Shown: positions 26,416 to 35,192 of the stretch, piece after piece | Layout of the letters: each line of letters begins with the position of its first letter | Numbering within the stretch: the stretch's first letter is position 1 | Position numbers and translations under genes: made by a program | Source: Bacteroidales bacterium | GTDB lineage: Bacteria > Bacteroidota > Bacteroidia > Bacteroidales > UBA932 | Direction of reading: 5' to 3' | NCBI GenBank assembly: GCA_009774765.1 | Contig: VSOK01000004.1 | Coordinates: forward strand, 27,961 to 91,960 | Length of the DNA: 64,000 nt | Notes under the pieces: generated by a model | Told to the model about the DNA's origin: nothing | What the model saw: only the letters and a program-made list of their open reading frames with translations | The model's database searches: none

Positions 26416-27591
26416 TTATTCATTCTGTTCTGATTGTTTCGCATTTTCCTGCTGCCGGTCAGGGATTAGTGCCCTTATGAATTTGACATTCCGGAAAAAT
26501 CTTCCCGCTATCACCCTGAGGCAGGTGTACGACGGTATAGCAACAAGCATTCCAATTATTCCTCCTATATGGCCGGCCATAAGAAGAACAATGAATATTT
26601 CCAGAGGATGCGCTTTGATGCTGCTTGAATATATGATAGGCTGGAAAAGGAAATTGTCCACCAGCTGGGTTACGCAGAATATGGCGGCGACTATCAGTAT
26701 GAATACCCAGAAGCTGACGTCAAGCCCGAGATGTGTGGCGCATATATATTTTATGACGACGGCGAACACGGTGCCTATCACTCCTCCTGTAAGCGGCCCG
26801 ACATAAGGGATGATGTTGAGCAGTCCGGTCATGAAGGCGATTCCGATAGATGCGTTGAATCCCATCCTTGCAATCAGAAGCAGACCGATGAAGTTCAGCG
26901 TCGCGACTCCTGCGACTTCTGTCAGAAGCCCGAGAAAATATCTTGTGAGCAGATAATGTATGTCGTCTATTGATTCCACCACATTCTTTTCGTGCCTGTC
27001 GGGTACGAGGGACACCACTATCCTGGAGAACAGGTGCTCATTTTTGAAAAAGAAGAATGAGATGAACACCACTGAAAACAGACCTATTCCGAAGCTCGTG
27101 AGGAATGATGTCACCGAACTCAGGAATGAGGAGAACATTGTTATGTTCACGAATTTCTGCAGCTGTTCCAGCACTACCTTCTCTATTTTGAAGTCGTTCC
27201 CGAGATTGGGGAATTTGTCCATCATAAAGTCGTTGAAGTTCTGAAGCGGCACGGAGATGGACTTTACGGTGTTGCTGACATCCACCATTGATATGTCTTT
27301 GAATACGGATGCCACTACAGGGAAGATAAGTATGACTATGCTGAAGAATACAAGCAGTATAAGCACTATGGACAATGCTGCGCACAGCCAGTCAGGCAGT
27401 GACCTGTTCCTGATCCTTATCTTTTTGAGGAGTTTCATAAGCGGCTGTCCTATCAGGGAAAGCACGCCGGCAATAAGGATATAGACTATGACATCTCTGA
27501 AAAACCAGCAGAGCGCACCTATCGCCGCCGCTGCTGTCCCATAGATTATGTACCTTGCAAGGGTATCTATGGCCCGTTGGTTCTGTTCCAT
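26416..27591 (-). CDS. AI-2E family transporter (UPF0118/PerM type)
   Basis: This 391-residue membrane protein has about eight hydrophobic segments. The family region NIIPYVGPLTGGVIGTVFAVV and the late segment VTQLVDNFLFQPIIYSSSIKAHPLEIFIVLLMAG (positions about 310-343) are characteristic of UPF0118. Members have been linked to autoinducer-2 export and Na+/H+ antiport; the true cargo here is unknown. It begins 7 bp after the HAD gene. Confidence 0.9.
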   Translation of the reverse strand: MEQNQRAIDTLARYIIYGTAAAAIGALCWFFRDVIVYILIAGVLSLIGQPLMKLLKKIRIRNRSLPDWLCAALSIVLILLVFFSIVILIFPVVASVFKDISMVDVSNTVKSISVPLQNFNDFMMDKFPNLGNDFKIEKVVLEQLQKFVNITMFSSFLSSVTSFLTSFGIGLFSVVFISFFFFKNEHLFSRIVVSLVPDRHEKNVVESIDDIHYLLTRYFLGLLTEVAGVATLNFIGLLLIARMGFNASIGIAFMTGLLNIIPYVGPLTGGVIGTVFAVVIKYICATHLGLDVSFWVFILIVAAIFCVTQLVDNFLFQPIIYSSSIKAHPLEIFIVLLMAGHIGGIIGMLVAIPSYTCLRVIAGRFFRNVKFIRALIPDRQQENAKQSEQNE

Positions 27592-27598
27592 ATTTTTG

Positions 27599-28255
27599 TC
27601 AGTTTATAATATAATCAAGCAGTTCCTCCGGCGTATCGGCAAGCCCCCACGGATTGAATGAGGCCAGTTCTTCTCTGGTCCGGAAGCCCCAGGTTACCCC
27701 GACTGTCCTTACTCCGGCATTGATGCCGGTCTCCATATCAACATTAGAATCCCCGACATAGATCACTTCATCTTTTTCAATTCCTTCTGCCGCAGCCATT
27801 ATTTCATATACAATGTCCGGTGACGGCTTTATCGGGAATCCTTCCCTTTGTCCGAGGACCTTGAGGAAATCAAATTGCCCGAAATATTCTGCGGCTACAC
27901 CTTCGGCTCCCTCCTGGTATTTGTTGGATGCTATGGCAAACTTTATCCCGGCCTTCTCCAGGGATGACAGAAGCTGGATGATGCCGTCGTATGGACGTGT
28001 CATATCACATTTGTGCGCATCGTAGTACGGTATGAAAATCTCCGCCATCCGCTCCACGTTCTCTTCGTCTTTCGCCCCTTCTGGAAGTGCGCCTCTGAAA
28101 AGATTATATATCCCTCTTCCGACGAGGGTGTTGTATTCTTCTGCTCTTCTTGCCGGATATCCGCACTTGTCAAGTGCGTAGTTGCACGCTCCCGCAAGAT
28201 CATCTATAGTGTTCAGAAGAGTGCCGTCAAGATCAAATATTACAAGTTTTGTCAT
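27599..28255 (-). CDS. gph: HAD-superfamily hydrolase, phosphoglycolate-phosphatase type
   Basis: This 218-residue protein has HAD motif I DLDGTLLNTI (Asp8 and Asp10), motif II IASNK, and motif III-IV VIYVGDSNVDMETGINAG. The helical cap domain (about 18-85) and overall length fit phosphoglycolate phosphatase and pyrophosphatase PpaX-like enzymes. The most probable role is dephosphorylation of 2-phosphoglycolate, but this subfamily has mixed substrates. It is the first gene of the minus-strand trio ending at 25431. Confidence 0.85.
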   Translation of the reverse strand: MTKLVIFDLDGTLLNTIDDLAGACNYALDKCGYPARRAEEYNTLVGRGIYNLFRGALPEGAKDEENVERMAEIFIPYYDAHKCDMTRPYDGIIQLLSSLEKAGIKFAIASNKYQEGAEGVAAEYFGQFDFLKVLGQREGFPIKPSPDIVYEIMAAAEGIEKDEVIYVGDSNVDMETGINAGVRTVGVTWGFRTREELASFNPWGLADTPEELLDYIIN

Positions 28256-28304
28256 AAATTCTTTAAAAAAGTTTAATGTGCCATACTTTGGTACAAGTGA
28301 CGTC

Positions 28305-28312
28305 TATCTTTG
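28305..28312 (+). promoter_or_regulatory. -7 promoter element before the 41-residue ORF
   Basis: TATCTTTG followed by CAT matches the Bacteroidota -7 element; RNA would start near 28319, about 29 nt before the ATG at 28348. A TTTG lies at 28287-28290, but 14 bp away it is too close to be a normal -33. Confidence 0.45.
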
Positions 28313-28347
28313 CATCATAAACATAAGAAAAACAAAAACATCATATT

Positions 28348-28473
28348 ATGAAAAACACAGATTTTACACTTGAATCAATCAGTTCTATGATTTCATCAGA
28401 GGATTCGCTCCGTGCACTTATGGATATGATTACAGATATGGACCTTGAAATACAGGAAATCAGCATTGCGTAA
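28348..28473 (+). CDS. Small 41-residue ORF of unknown function
   Basis: An ATG at 28348 opens a 41-codon frame ending in TAA at 28471-28473. The peptide starts MKNTDFTLESISSMISSEDS, is acidic and methionine-rich, has no Cys and no membrane segment, and ends EIQEISIA. It sits in an otherwise empty 200-bp gap, is preceded by a good -7 element, and its last 14 bp overlap the 3' end of the convergent ClpC-like gene. Whether it is translated cannot be told from the sequence. It could be a regulatory micropeptide or a peptide precursor. Confidence 0.45.
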   Translation: MKNTDFTLESISSMISSEDSLRALMDMITDMDLEIQEISIA

Positions 28474-30787
28474 CGAGGCTTGCCTCCGTGCTTTGTCTGT
28501 CGGGTGACAGACCGACCTTCAAAGTCGCGCCGCCTGATGAAGGAAGCATACTCTGCATGATTATAAATTCTGAAACAGGGTCTTCGATATATTTCTGCAC
28601 CGCTCTTTTCAGAGGTCTTGCGCCGAATTTTGGGTCATATCCGGCATCTGCCACAAGCCTTTTGGCGGCAGGGGTTACAGTAAGCCTGTATCCGGCCCCC
28701 AGGACTCTGCTGCGCAGATCCTTCAGCTCGATGTCAATGATTTTTTCTATATCTTTCCTGTCCAGCTGGTTGAAGAATACCTGTTCGTCAATCCTGTTGA
28801 TGAATTCGGGAGGAAAGACCTTTTTGACCGCTTTTTCAAGTATTGTCTTTCTGCTTGTGACGACATTTTTTCCTGCCGTGTTGAAGCCGAGCCCGTTGCC
28901 GTATTCGTCAATTTCCCTGCTTCCTACATTGGATGTCATTATCAGTATGGTGTTGCGGAAATTCACTGTCCTTCCGTTGCTGTCGGTCAGTCTTCCTTCA
29001 TCCAGTACCTGAAGCAGAAGGTTGAAGATATCAGGATGCGCTTTTTCTATTTCGTCAAGAAGTACGACGCAGTACGGTTTCCTTCTGACCCTCTCGCTGA
29101 GCTGTCCTCCATCTTCAAATCCTACGTATCCCGGAGGCGCGCCTATAAGCCTTGATACAGTGAATTTTTCCATATACTCACTCATATCAAGCCTGATTAT
29201 ATTGTCTTGGCTGTCAAACAGATATTCTGCAAGTGACTTTGCCAGCTGAGTCTTGCCTACTCCTGTCGGTCCGAAGAAAAGGAATGTGCCTATCGGCCTG
29301 CGAGGATCTTTTATGCCGGCCCGGTTCCTTCTGATTGCCTTTACGACTTTCTCTATGGCCTCGTCCTGGCCGATGATTCTGCCGCTGAGCATTTTCTGCA
29401 TTTTTATTATCCTGTTGCTTTCGCTTTCTGCCACTTTGCCTGCAGGAATTCCGGTCATCTGTGATATGACCGCAGCTATATCCTCAGCCGAGACTTCAGA
29501 GGAGCCTCTTTTGCTTCTGCAGCTGCGGAGATGGACCATTGAACCGGCTTCATCCATAGCGTCTATCGCCTTGTCAGGCAGACACCTGTCTGTTATATGT
29601 CTTTCAGAAAGCCTTACGCATGCTTCCAGCGCTTCGTCGGTATATCTTACTTCGTGATGGCTTTCATAATTTCCTTTGATCTTTTTCAGGATAGAGACGG
29701 TATGAGCATAGTCTGCCGGTTCCACTACGATTTTTTGGAACCTTCTGTCAAGTGCGCCGTCCTTTTCTATTATTTTGGCGAATTCGTCGAGAGTTGTCGC
29801 TCCGATGCACTGGATTTCACCGCGTGCAAGGGCCGGTTTCATCATATTTGCGGCATCAAGGCTGCCTGAAGCCCCTCCGGCTCCCACGATGGTATGGAAT
29901 TCATCGATAAATAGAATCACATCCGGATTAAGTGACAGCTCCCTGATGATTGACTTGAGCCTTTTTTCGAAGTCCCCTCTGTATTTTGTCCCGGCCACTA
30001 CCGATGCTATGTCGAGCGAGATGAGCCTCTTGTTCTTCAGAACGTGAGGAATGTCCCCGGAAGCAATTTTCTGTGCGATCCCTTCGACAATGGCGGACTT
30101 TCCTGTTCCCGGGTCTCCGACAAGCATAGGGTTGTTCTTTTTTCTCCTTCCGAGAATCTGTATCACCCTTTCTATCTCGTCTTCCCTTCCTACCACAGGA
30201 TCCAGCCTGCCCTCTGCCGCTGCCTTCGTAAGGTCGTAGCCGAATTCCTCAAGAGGCGAGACGCTCTGCTTCTGCTGTGTGTCTTCATTCTGAGGCTGCT
30301 CTTCGTTTTCCGTACGGTCTTCATCTTTGTTTTCCTTTCCGGACACAAGCATCCCGTTTCTTTCAAGGTATGAGGACACCCTTCCGTAATCGATTCCGGT
30401 GTCTCTGAGATATGTCGTCCCGTAGCCTCCGGTGTTTCTGCACAGCGCAAGCAGAAGATGCTGTGACGAGGCCTGCGGACTGCCTGCCCTGGTCGCCTCG
30501 ATTACCGTGATGCTCAGCACGTTCTGCGTTCCTCTTGAAAACGTTATGCTGTCCATCTCGGAGTATGGTATGTTCTCGTTCGTGAAAATTTTGCTGTCGA
30601 TGAAGCTCTTGAATTCCTGTATGTCGGCATCAAGCCCGCGGAGCACGTCGCAGGCCGTATTTTCCCCGTGTCTGATGATGGCGAGGAAAAGATGGTCCGG
30701 TGCTATCCCGTAACTTCCTGTACGCATTGCTTCCTGCCTTGCGTAGTTGATGATAGCGTTGAGTTCGTCTGAAATTTTTATCTCCAT
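28460..30787 (-). CDS. clpC: Clp ATPase, ClpA/ClpC type
   Basis: This 775-residue AAA+ unfoldase has an N-terminal Clp_N double repeat (about 1-145), a charged linker (150-175) and first ATPase domain with Walker A G224-DPGTGK-S231. The second ATPase domain has GPTGVGKTQLAKS and LLDEIEKAHPDIF. The segment GNGLGFNTAG has the LGF-type loop used to dock ClpP. There is no long coiled-coil middle domain, so it is not ClpB. It should feed proteins to ClpP in the cytoplasm. A clpS-like adaptor gene is not adjacent. ClpA and ClpC naming is not settled for this phylum. Confidence 0.9.
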   Translation of the reverse strand: MEIKISDELNAIINYARQEAMRTGSYGIAPDHLFLAIIRHGENTACDVLRGLDADIQEFKSFIDSKIFTNENIPYSEMDSITFSRGTQNVLSITVIEATRAGSPQASSQHLLLALCRNTGGYGTTYLRDTGIDYGRVSSYLERNGMLVSGKENKDEDRTENEEQPQNEDTQQKQSVSPLEEFGYDLTKAAAEGRLDPVVGREDEIERVIQILGRRKKNNPMLVGDPGTGKSAIVEGIAQKIASGDIPHVLKNKRLISLDIASVVAGTKYRGDFEKRLKSIIRELSLNPDVILFIDEFHTIVGAGGASGSLDAANMMKPALARGEIQCIGATTLDEFAKIIEKDGALDRRFQKIVVEPADYAHTVSILKKIKGNYESHHEVRYTDEALEACVRLSERHITDRCLPDKAIDAMDEAGSMVHLRSCRSKRGSSEVSAEDIAAVISQMTGIPAGKVAESESNRIIKMQKMLSGRIIGQDEAIEKVVKAIRRNRAGIKDPRRPIGTFLFFGPTGVGKTQLAKSLAEYLFDSQDNIIRLDMSEYMEKFTVSRLIGAPPGYVGFEDGGQLSERVRRKPYCVVLLDEIEKAHPDIFNLLLQVLDEGRLTDSNGRTVNFRNTILIMTSNVGSREIDEYGNGLGFNTAGKNVVTSRKTILEKAVKKVFPPEFINRIDEQVFFNQLDRKDIEKIIDIELKDLRSRVLGAGYRLTVTPAAKRLVADAGYDPKFGARPLKRAVQKYIEDPVSEFIIMQSMLPSSGGATLKVGLSPDRQSTEASLVTQC

Positions 30788-30825
30788 AAATACCTAAAAA
30801 CCGCGCTAAATTACGAATTTTTTCG

Positions 30826-30833
30826 TACCTTTG
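30826..30833 (+). promoter_or_regulatory. -7 promoter element of gyrA
   Basis: TACCTTTG followed by CAC matches the Bacteroidota -7 element, giving a start near 30840 and a leader of about 32 nt. No TTTG is seen at the -33 spacing. Confidence 0.5.
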
Positions 30834-30871
30834 CACACTATGTGTTGATTAAAATTTGATATAGTAAATAT

Positions 30872-33400
30872 ATGAACGAGGAAATTACAGGTAAGATTGA
30901 ACAGGTCAATATCGACCAGCAGATGAGAAACGCATACATCGACTATTCGATGTCTGTTATTGTCTCAAGAGCTCTTCCTGATGTGAGAGACGGCTTCAAG
31001 CCTGTCCACAGGAGGGTTCTTTTCGGTATGGACGGTCTTGGCTTGAGCTATTCCGGACAGACCAAGAAGTCTGCCAGGATTGTGGGAGAGGTTCTCGGTA
31101 AATTCCATCCGCACGGAGATTCGAGTGTGTATGATGCGATGGCCAGGATGGCCCAGGACTGGGCTTTGAGATATCCGCTCGTCAAGGGACAGGGAAACTT
31201 CGGTTCTATGGACGGTGACCCGGTCGCTGCGATGCGTTATACCGAGGCGAAGCTGGAGAAGCTTGCCGAGGAAGTTCTTGCAGACCTTGAAAAGGATACG
31301 GTAGATTTTCAGAACAACTTTGACGATACTCTTCAGGAGCCTACAGTGCTTCCTACCAAGGCACCGCTTCTTCTTCTGAACGGTTCTTCCGGTATCGCTG
31401 TCGGAATGGCGACCAATATGGCTCCGCACAATCTCGGTGAATGCTGCGATGCCATCTGCGCATATATAGACAATCCTGAGATTACGGTAGATGAGCTGAT
31501 GCACTACATCAAAGGACCTGATTTCCCTACAGGAGGTATCATACAGGGGCATCAGGGCATAAAGGATGCCTTTGAGACAGGACGCGGACGTATCGTAATC
31601 CGCTCGAAGACTGAGATCGAAGTCAGCGATTCAGGAAGGGAGACCATAGTGGTGACTGAAATCCCTTATATGGTCAACAAGAGGGAGATGATAGAGAAGA
31701 TAGCCGAACTTGTTGAAAACAAGAGAGTGGAAGGCATATCATACGTCAATGACGAGTCTTCAAGGCAGGGAATAAGGGTTGTCATCAAACTGAAGATGGG
31801 AGCCAACTCCAACGTGGTGCTGAACACCCTGTTCAAATATTCTCCGCTCCAGTCGAGCTTCTCGGTCAACAATGTCGCTCTTGTGGAAGGGCGTCCGAGG
31901 ACTCTGAATCTCAAGGAGCTCATCAAATATTTTGTACAGCACAGGCACGATGTCGTTGTCCGCAGGACCAGGTTCGATCTTGAAAAGGCGCAGAAACGTG
32001 CACATATCCTTGAGGGGCTTCTCAAGGCTCTGGATGTCATAGATCAGATCATAGCAATCATAAGGGCTTCGAAGAGCGTTGAGGATGCAAAGAATGAACT
32101 GATCGCGGCGTTTGACTTCTCTGAGGCGCAGGCTACTGCGATTGTTGAAATGAGGCTCCGTCAGCTTACTGGACTTGAAAGGGAAAAGCTCCAGTCCGAG
32201 TTTGACGAGCTTGTGAAATTCATCAATTATTGTCAGGAGGTTCTCGCAAGCTATGACAAGCAGATGGAGATCGTCAAGAACGAGACTATGGAGCTCAAGG
32301 AGAAATACGGAGACGAGAGACGTACCGAAATCGCCCTTTCTGCCGATGAGTTCAATCCGGAGGACTTCTATCCGGATGATGATGTGGTGATCACGATATC
32401 GCATCTCGGATATATCAAACGTACATCCCTTACTGAATACCGCACACAGAACAGAGGAGGTGTCGGAATGAAGGGAAGCGCGACAAGGGACGCCGATTTC
32501 ATCGAGCATATCTATGTCGCCAATATGCACAGTACAATGCTTCTGTTCACCCAGAACGGCAAATGCTACTGGCTCAAGGTGTACGAGATTCCGGAAGGTT
32601 CACGTGCATCCAAGGGGCGTGCAATCCAGAATGTGATCAATATCGAAGCCGATGACAAGATAAAGGCATATATCAATGTGCGCAATCTCAAGGACGAGGA
32701 TTATGTGAACAACAATTATATCGTCCTTGCCACAAAGAGGGGAATAATAAAGAAAACTTCTCTTGAAGCGTATTCAAGGCCACGTACAAACGGAGTCAAC
32801 GCGATTACCGTGCGTGACGGAGATGAACTGCTTGAGGCTTGTATGACAAACGGCTCCTGCCAGATTATGCTTGCCGGAAGGAAGGGACGCTGCTGCCGTT
32901 TTGACGAGACGGACGCAAGGCCTCTTGGAAGGACTGCTTCAGGAGTCCGCGGCATCAATATTGAGGATGATGACGAAGTTATAGGAATGGTATGCTATGA
33001 CCCTTCGGCAGAGGATGCCTCGCAGAGGAATATCCTTGTCGTGAGTGAGCATGGCTACGGCAAACGTTCCGATATTGAAGAATACAGGATTACCAACCGT
33101 GGAGGAAAAGGTGTCAAGACACTGAACATCACGGATAAGACCGGAGATCTGGTTGCCATAAAGAATGTGACGGATGAGAATGACCTTATGATCATCAACC
33201 GTTCCGGACTGACTATCAGGCTTGCCGTCGCTGATATCAGGGTGGCAGGAAGGGCGACCCAGGGTGTCCGTCTTATCAATATCAAGGATGGGGACTCCAT
33301 TGCTGCCGTATCTGCTGTAAACAGGACGGAGGAAGAGAGCGGCAATCCGGAAAACAATGGTGAAACCGCAGCTGCGGAGACACCGGAACAGGCTGAATAA
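30872..33400 (+). CDS. gyrA: DNA gyrase subunit A
   Basis: This 842-residue protein is full length. The N terminus (NIDQQMRNAYIDYSMSVIVSRALPD) and catalytic Tyr123 (AAMRYTEAK) are present. The quinolone-determining region reads H81-GDSSVYD-88, with Ser84 and Asp88 in the usual drug-sensitive state (E. coli S83 and D87). The C-terminal DNA-wrapping beta-propeller begins near residue 500 with repeated GYIKRT-like blades. GyrA breaks and reseals DNA for negative supercoiling with GyrB, which lies elsewhere. It is followed after 28 bp by a TPR protein gene. Confidence 0.97.
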   Translation: MNEEITGKIEQVNIDQQMRNAYIDYSMSVIVSRALPDVRDGFKPVHRRVLFGMDGLGLSYSGQTKKSARIVGEVLGKFHPHGDSSVYDAMARMAQDWALRYPLVKGQGNFGSMDGDPVAAMRYTEAKLEKLAEEVLADLEKDTVDFQNNFDDTLQEPTVLPTKAPLLLLNGSSGIAVGMATNMAPHNLGECCDAICAYIDNPEITVDELMHYIKGPDFPTGGIIQGHQGIKDAFETGRGRIVIRSKTEIEVSDSGRETIVVTEIPYMVNKREMIEKIAELVENKRVEGISYVNDESSRQGIRVVIKLKMGANSNVVLNTLFKYSPLQSSFSVNNVALVEGRPRTLNLKELIKYFVQHRHDVVVRRTRFDLEKAQKRAHILEGLLKALDVIDQIIAIIRASKSVEDAKNELIAAFDFSEAQATAIVEMRLRQLTGLEREKLQSEFDELVKFINYCQEVLASYDKQMEIVKNETMELKEKYGDERRTEIALSADEFNPEDFYPDDDVVITISHLGYIKRTSLTEYRTQNRGGVGMKGSATRDADFIEHIYVANMHSTMLLFTQNGKCYWLKVYEIPEGSRASKGRAIQNVINIEADDKIKAYINVRNLKDEDYVNNNYIVLATKRGIIKKTSLEAYSRPRTNGVNAITVRDGDELLEACMTNGSCQIMLAGRKGRCCRFDETDARPLGRTASGVRGINIEDDDEVIGMVCYDPSAEDASQRNILVVSEHGYGKRSDIEEYRITNRGGKGVKTLNITDKTGDLVAIKNVTDENDLMIINRSGLTIRLAVADIRVAGRATQGVRLINIKDGDSIAAVSAVNRTEEESGNPENNGETAAAETPEQAE

Positions 33401-33428
33401 TAACACAAAACACACAATTGACAATATT

Positions 33429-34748
33429 ATGAAAAGGATTATGATTGCATTGGCAGTTCTGCTTTCAGTTCAGTTTGCTGATGCACAGGTAAAATCTCCT
33501 GCCGACGCAAAGAAGGCGGTTGAGTCTGCGGCGGAAGCTGCTGCAAATCCGAAAAAGGCAACTAAGGTTGCGACTTGGATGAAACTGGCTGATTCTTATC
33601 TGGCTGCCTATTCGGCTCCTGCCGGTGCAGGCTGGGTCGGAGCAGGTCAGCAGGAACTTCAGCTCATTCTCGGAAATGAAAAACCTGTATCGACTGAGAA
33701 TGTTGTCCTTAACGGGGAGTCATTTCTCAAACAGGTATATGCTACCAGAAACTATTATTTCAACGCGGGCGGAGTCCTGAGTATGATCGAGATTACCAGT
33801 CCTGTATATCCTGATGCTCTTGCAAAGGCTCTTGATGCCTACAAGAAAGCATACGAGGTGGATGTAAAGGGCTCGAAGACCAAAGATATCGTTGCGGGTA
33901 TGAACAACGTTTCCGCAAAATATCTTGAAGAGGGTATGAACAAATATATGCTCGGCGACCTTGCAGCTGCAAGTGTTGACTTTGAGGCTGCAGCTGAGGC
34001 GAAGGCTACCAAACCGTCTGATGCAATTGATTCTATGGCTATCTATAATGCAGGTTTCACTGCATGGATGTCCGGAGACAATGCAAGGGCTGAGAAATTC
34101 TTCAAGAAATGCGTGGATATCAAATATTATGAGGACGGTGAGGTGTATGCGAAACTTGCTGATGTATATACCAAGCTCGGTGATTCACTTGCAACTAAGA
34201 ATGTGCTTGAGGAAGGATTTTCCGTATTCCCTCAGAATCAGAGCATTCTTATCGGTCTGATCAATTATTATATCCAGAGCGGAGACAATCCTGAACAGCT
34301 TTTCGTCCTTCTTGACAAGGCCAAGGCAAATGAGCCTAACAATGCTTCCCTTTACTATGTTGAAGGAGATATCCACAACAAGCTCGGACATAAGGATGAG
34401 GCTATTGCTGCATACAGGAAGTCAAATGAGATCAATCCTGACTATGAGTTCGGTTTCATCGGTATCGGTATCCTGTATTACAACGAGGCGATTGAAATTT
34501 CAGAGAAGGCTGCTACAGAGATGGATGACGCCAAATATATGAAGATGGTAGAAGATTTCGAGGCAAGTCTTCTCAGTGCCGCTGAACCTTTTGAGGCTGC
34601 ATTCAAGATTTCCAAGGATGATGCGATAAAAGTCAATATCGCCGAGTACCTCAAGAACATCTATTACCGTTTCCGTGACAAAGATCAGAAATATGCTGAC
34701 GGTTACGCGAAATACAGCGAAATAGTACAGAATGGTACAGCAAACTAA
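33429..34748 (+). CDS. Exported TPR-repeat protein
   Basis: The protein has 439 residues from ATG 33429 (MKRIMIALAVLLSVQFADAQ, a signal peptide); an ATG at 33357 in the same frame is inside gyrA. The rest is helical with tetratricopeptide-like units, for example YNAGFTAWMSGDNARAEKFF, YAKLADVYTKLGDS and YYVEGDIHNKLGHKDEAIAAY, at about 215-380. It is probably a periplasmic scaffold; no enzyme motif is seen. It is placed 28 bp after gyrA and ends in a strong terminator, so the two may be co-transcribed. Confidence 0.85.
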   Translation: MKRIMIALAVLLSVQFADAQVKSPADAKKAVESAAEAAANPKKATKVATWMKLADSYLAAYSAPAGAGWVGAGQQELQLILGNEKPVSTENVVLNGESFLKQVYATRNYYFNAGGVLSMIEITSPVYPDALAKALDAYKKAYEVDVKGSKTKDIVAGMNNVSAKYLEEGMNKYMLGDLAAASVDFEAAAEAKATKPSDAIDSMAIYNAGFTAWMSGDNARAEKFFKKCVDIKYYEDGEVYAKLADVYTKLGDSLATKNVLEEGFSVFPQNQSILIGLINYYIQSGDNPEQLFVLLDKAKANEPNNASLYYVEGDIHNKLGHKDEAIAAYRKSNEINPDYEFGFIGIGILYYNEAIEISEKAATEMDDAKYMKMVEDFEASLLSAAEPFEAAFKISKDDAIKVNIAEYLKNIYYRFRDKDQKYADGYAKYSEIVQNGTAN

Positions 34749-34768
34749 GCGCTTCTGAAAAGTGAAGA

Positions 34769-34815
34769 GAAGGTGACTGAAAGTCGTTGGACTTTTTAGT
34801 CACCTTCTTTTTTTT
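34769..34815 (+). terminator. Strong intrinsic terminator after the TPR gene
   Basis: GAAGGTGACT (34769-34778) pairs with AGTCACCTTC (34798-34807), and an inner AAAGTC/GACTTT stem continues it. It is followed by a run of eight or more T. Confidence 0.92.
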
Positions 34816-35192
34816 GGTGGGTGCTTGCAATATGCTGTCCTGTAGATAACGGAATGACAAGACAAAACAAGTATGCCGGCACACTTGTTCCTGAAATATT
34901 TCTAAATAATCAGATCATATTGTCCCGCCTGTTACCACCTTCAGTGTGTTTTTATTGATTATCAACCCATTGCTGCTGAAGGTGGCAATCGTAATGGTGG
35001 CAGTAGCCACGGCGGTCCTTCCACTTCGTGGTGCCCTCCCTTTTCGGGAGCCAATGCCGCCTTATGGCTATCTGCCACCGTATATTGTATGTGAGCATAA
35101 AAAAGGTGTCCGGAATCCCAAAAGAGACTGGAGACCTTACCCGTATGACATAAAAGAGACCGTGCTGTTCATTCAACTCGGTATATGCGGCT
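34816..35192 (+). other. Gene-free structured intergenic region
   Basis: No convincing gene lies here. The region holds several inverted repeats. AACAAGT/ACTTGTT is at 34866-34872 and 34883-34889, and CCACCTTCAG/CTGAAGGTGG at 34935-34944 and 34976-34985. The last is a nested set at 34996-35079: outer GGTGGCAG 34996-35003 with CTGCCACC 35072-35079, inner GGCGG 35011-35015 with CCGCC 35057-35061. Two small hairpins lie inside, CCAC-TTC-GTGG (35021-35031) and CTCCC-TTTTC-GGGAG (35036-35050). Together these can fold as a multi-branched element. Short open frames on both strands (for example 34946-35236 plus) follow the palindromes and look fortuitous. Confidence 0.6.

Noticed and set aside
28460..30787. 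ClpB assignment for the Clp ATPase
   Set aside because: The protein lacks the long coiled-coil middle domain and has an LGF-type ClpP-docking loop, so it is ClpA/ClpC type.
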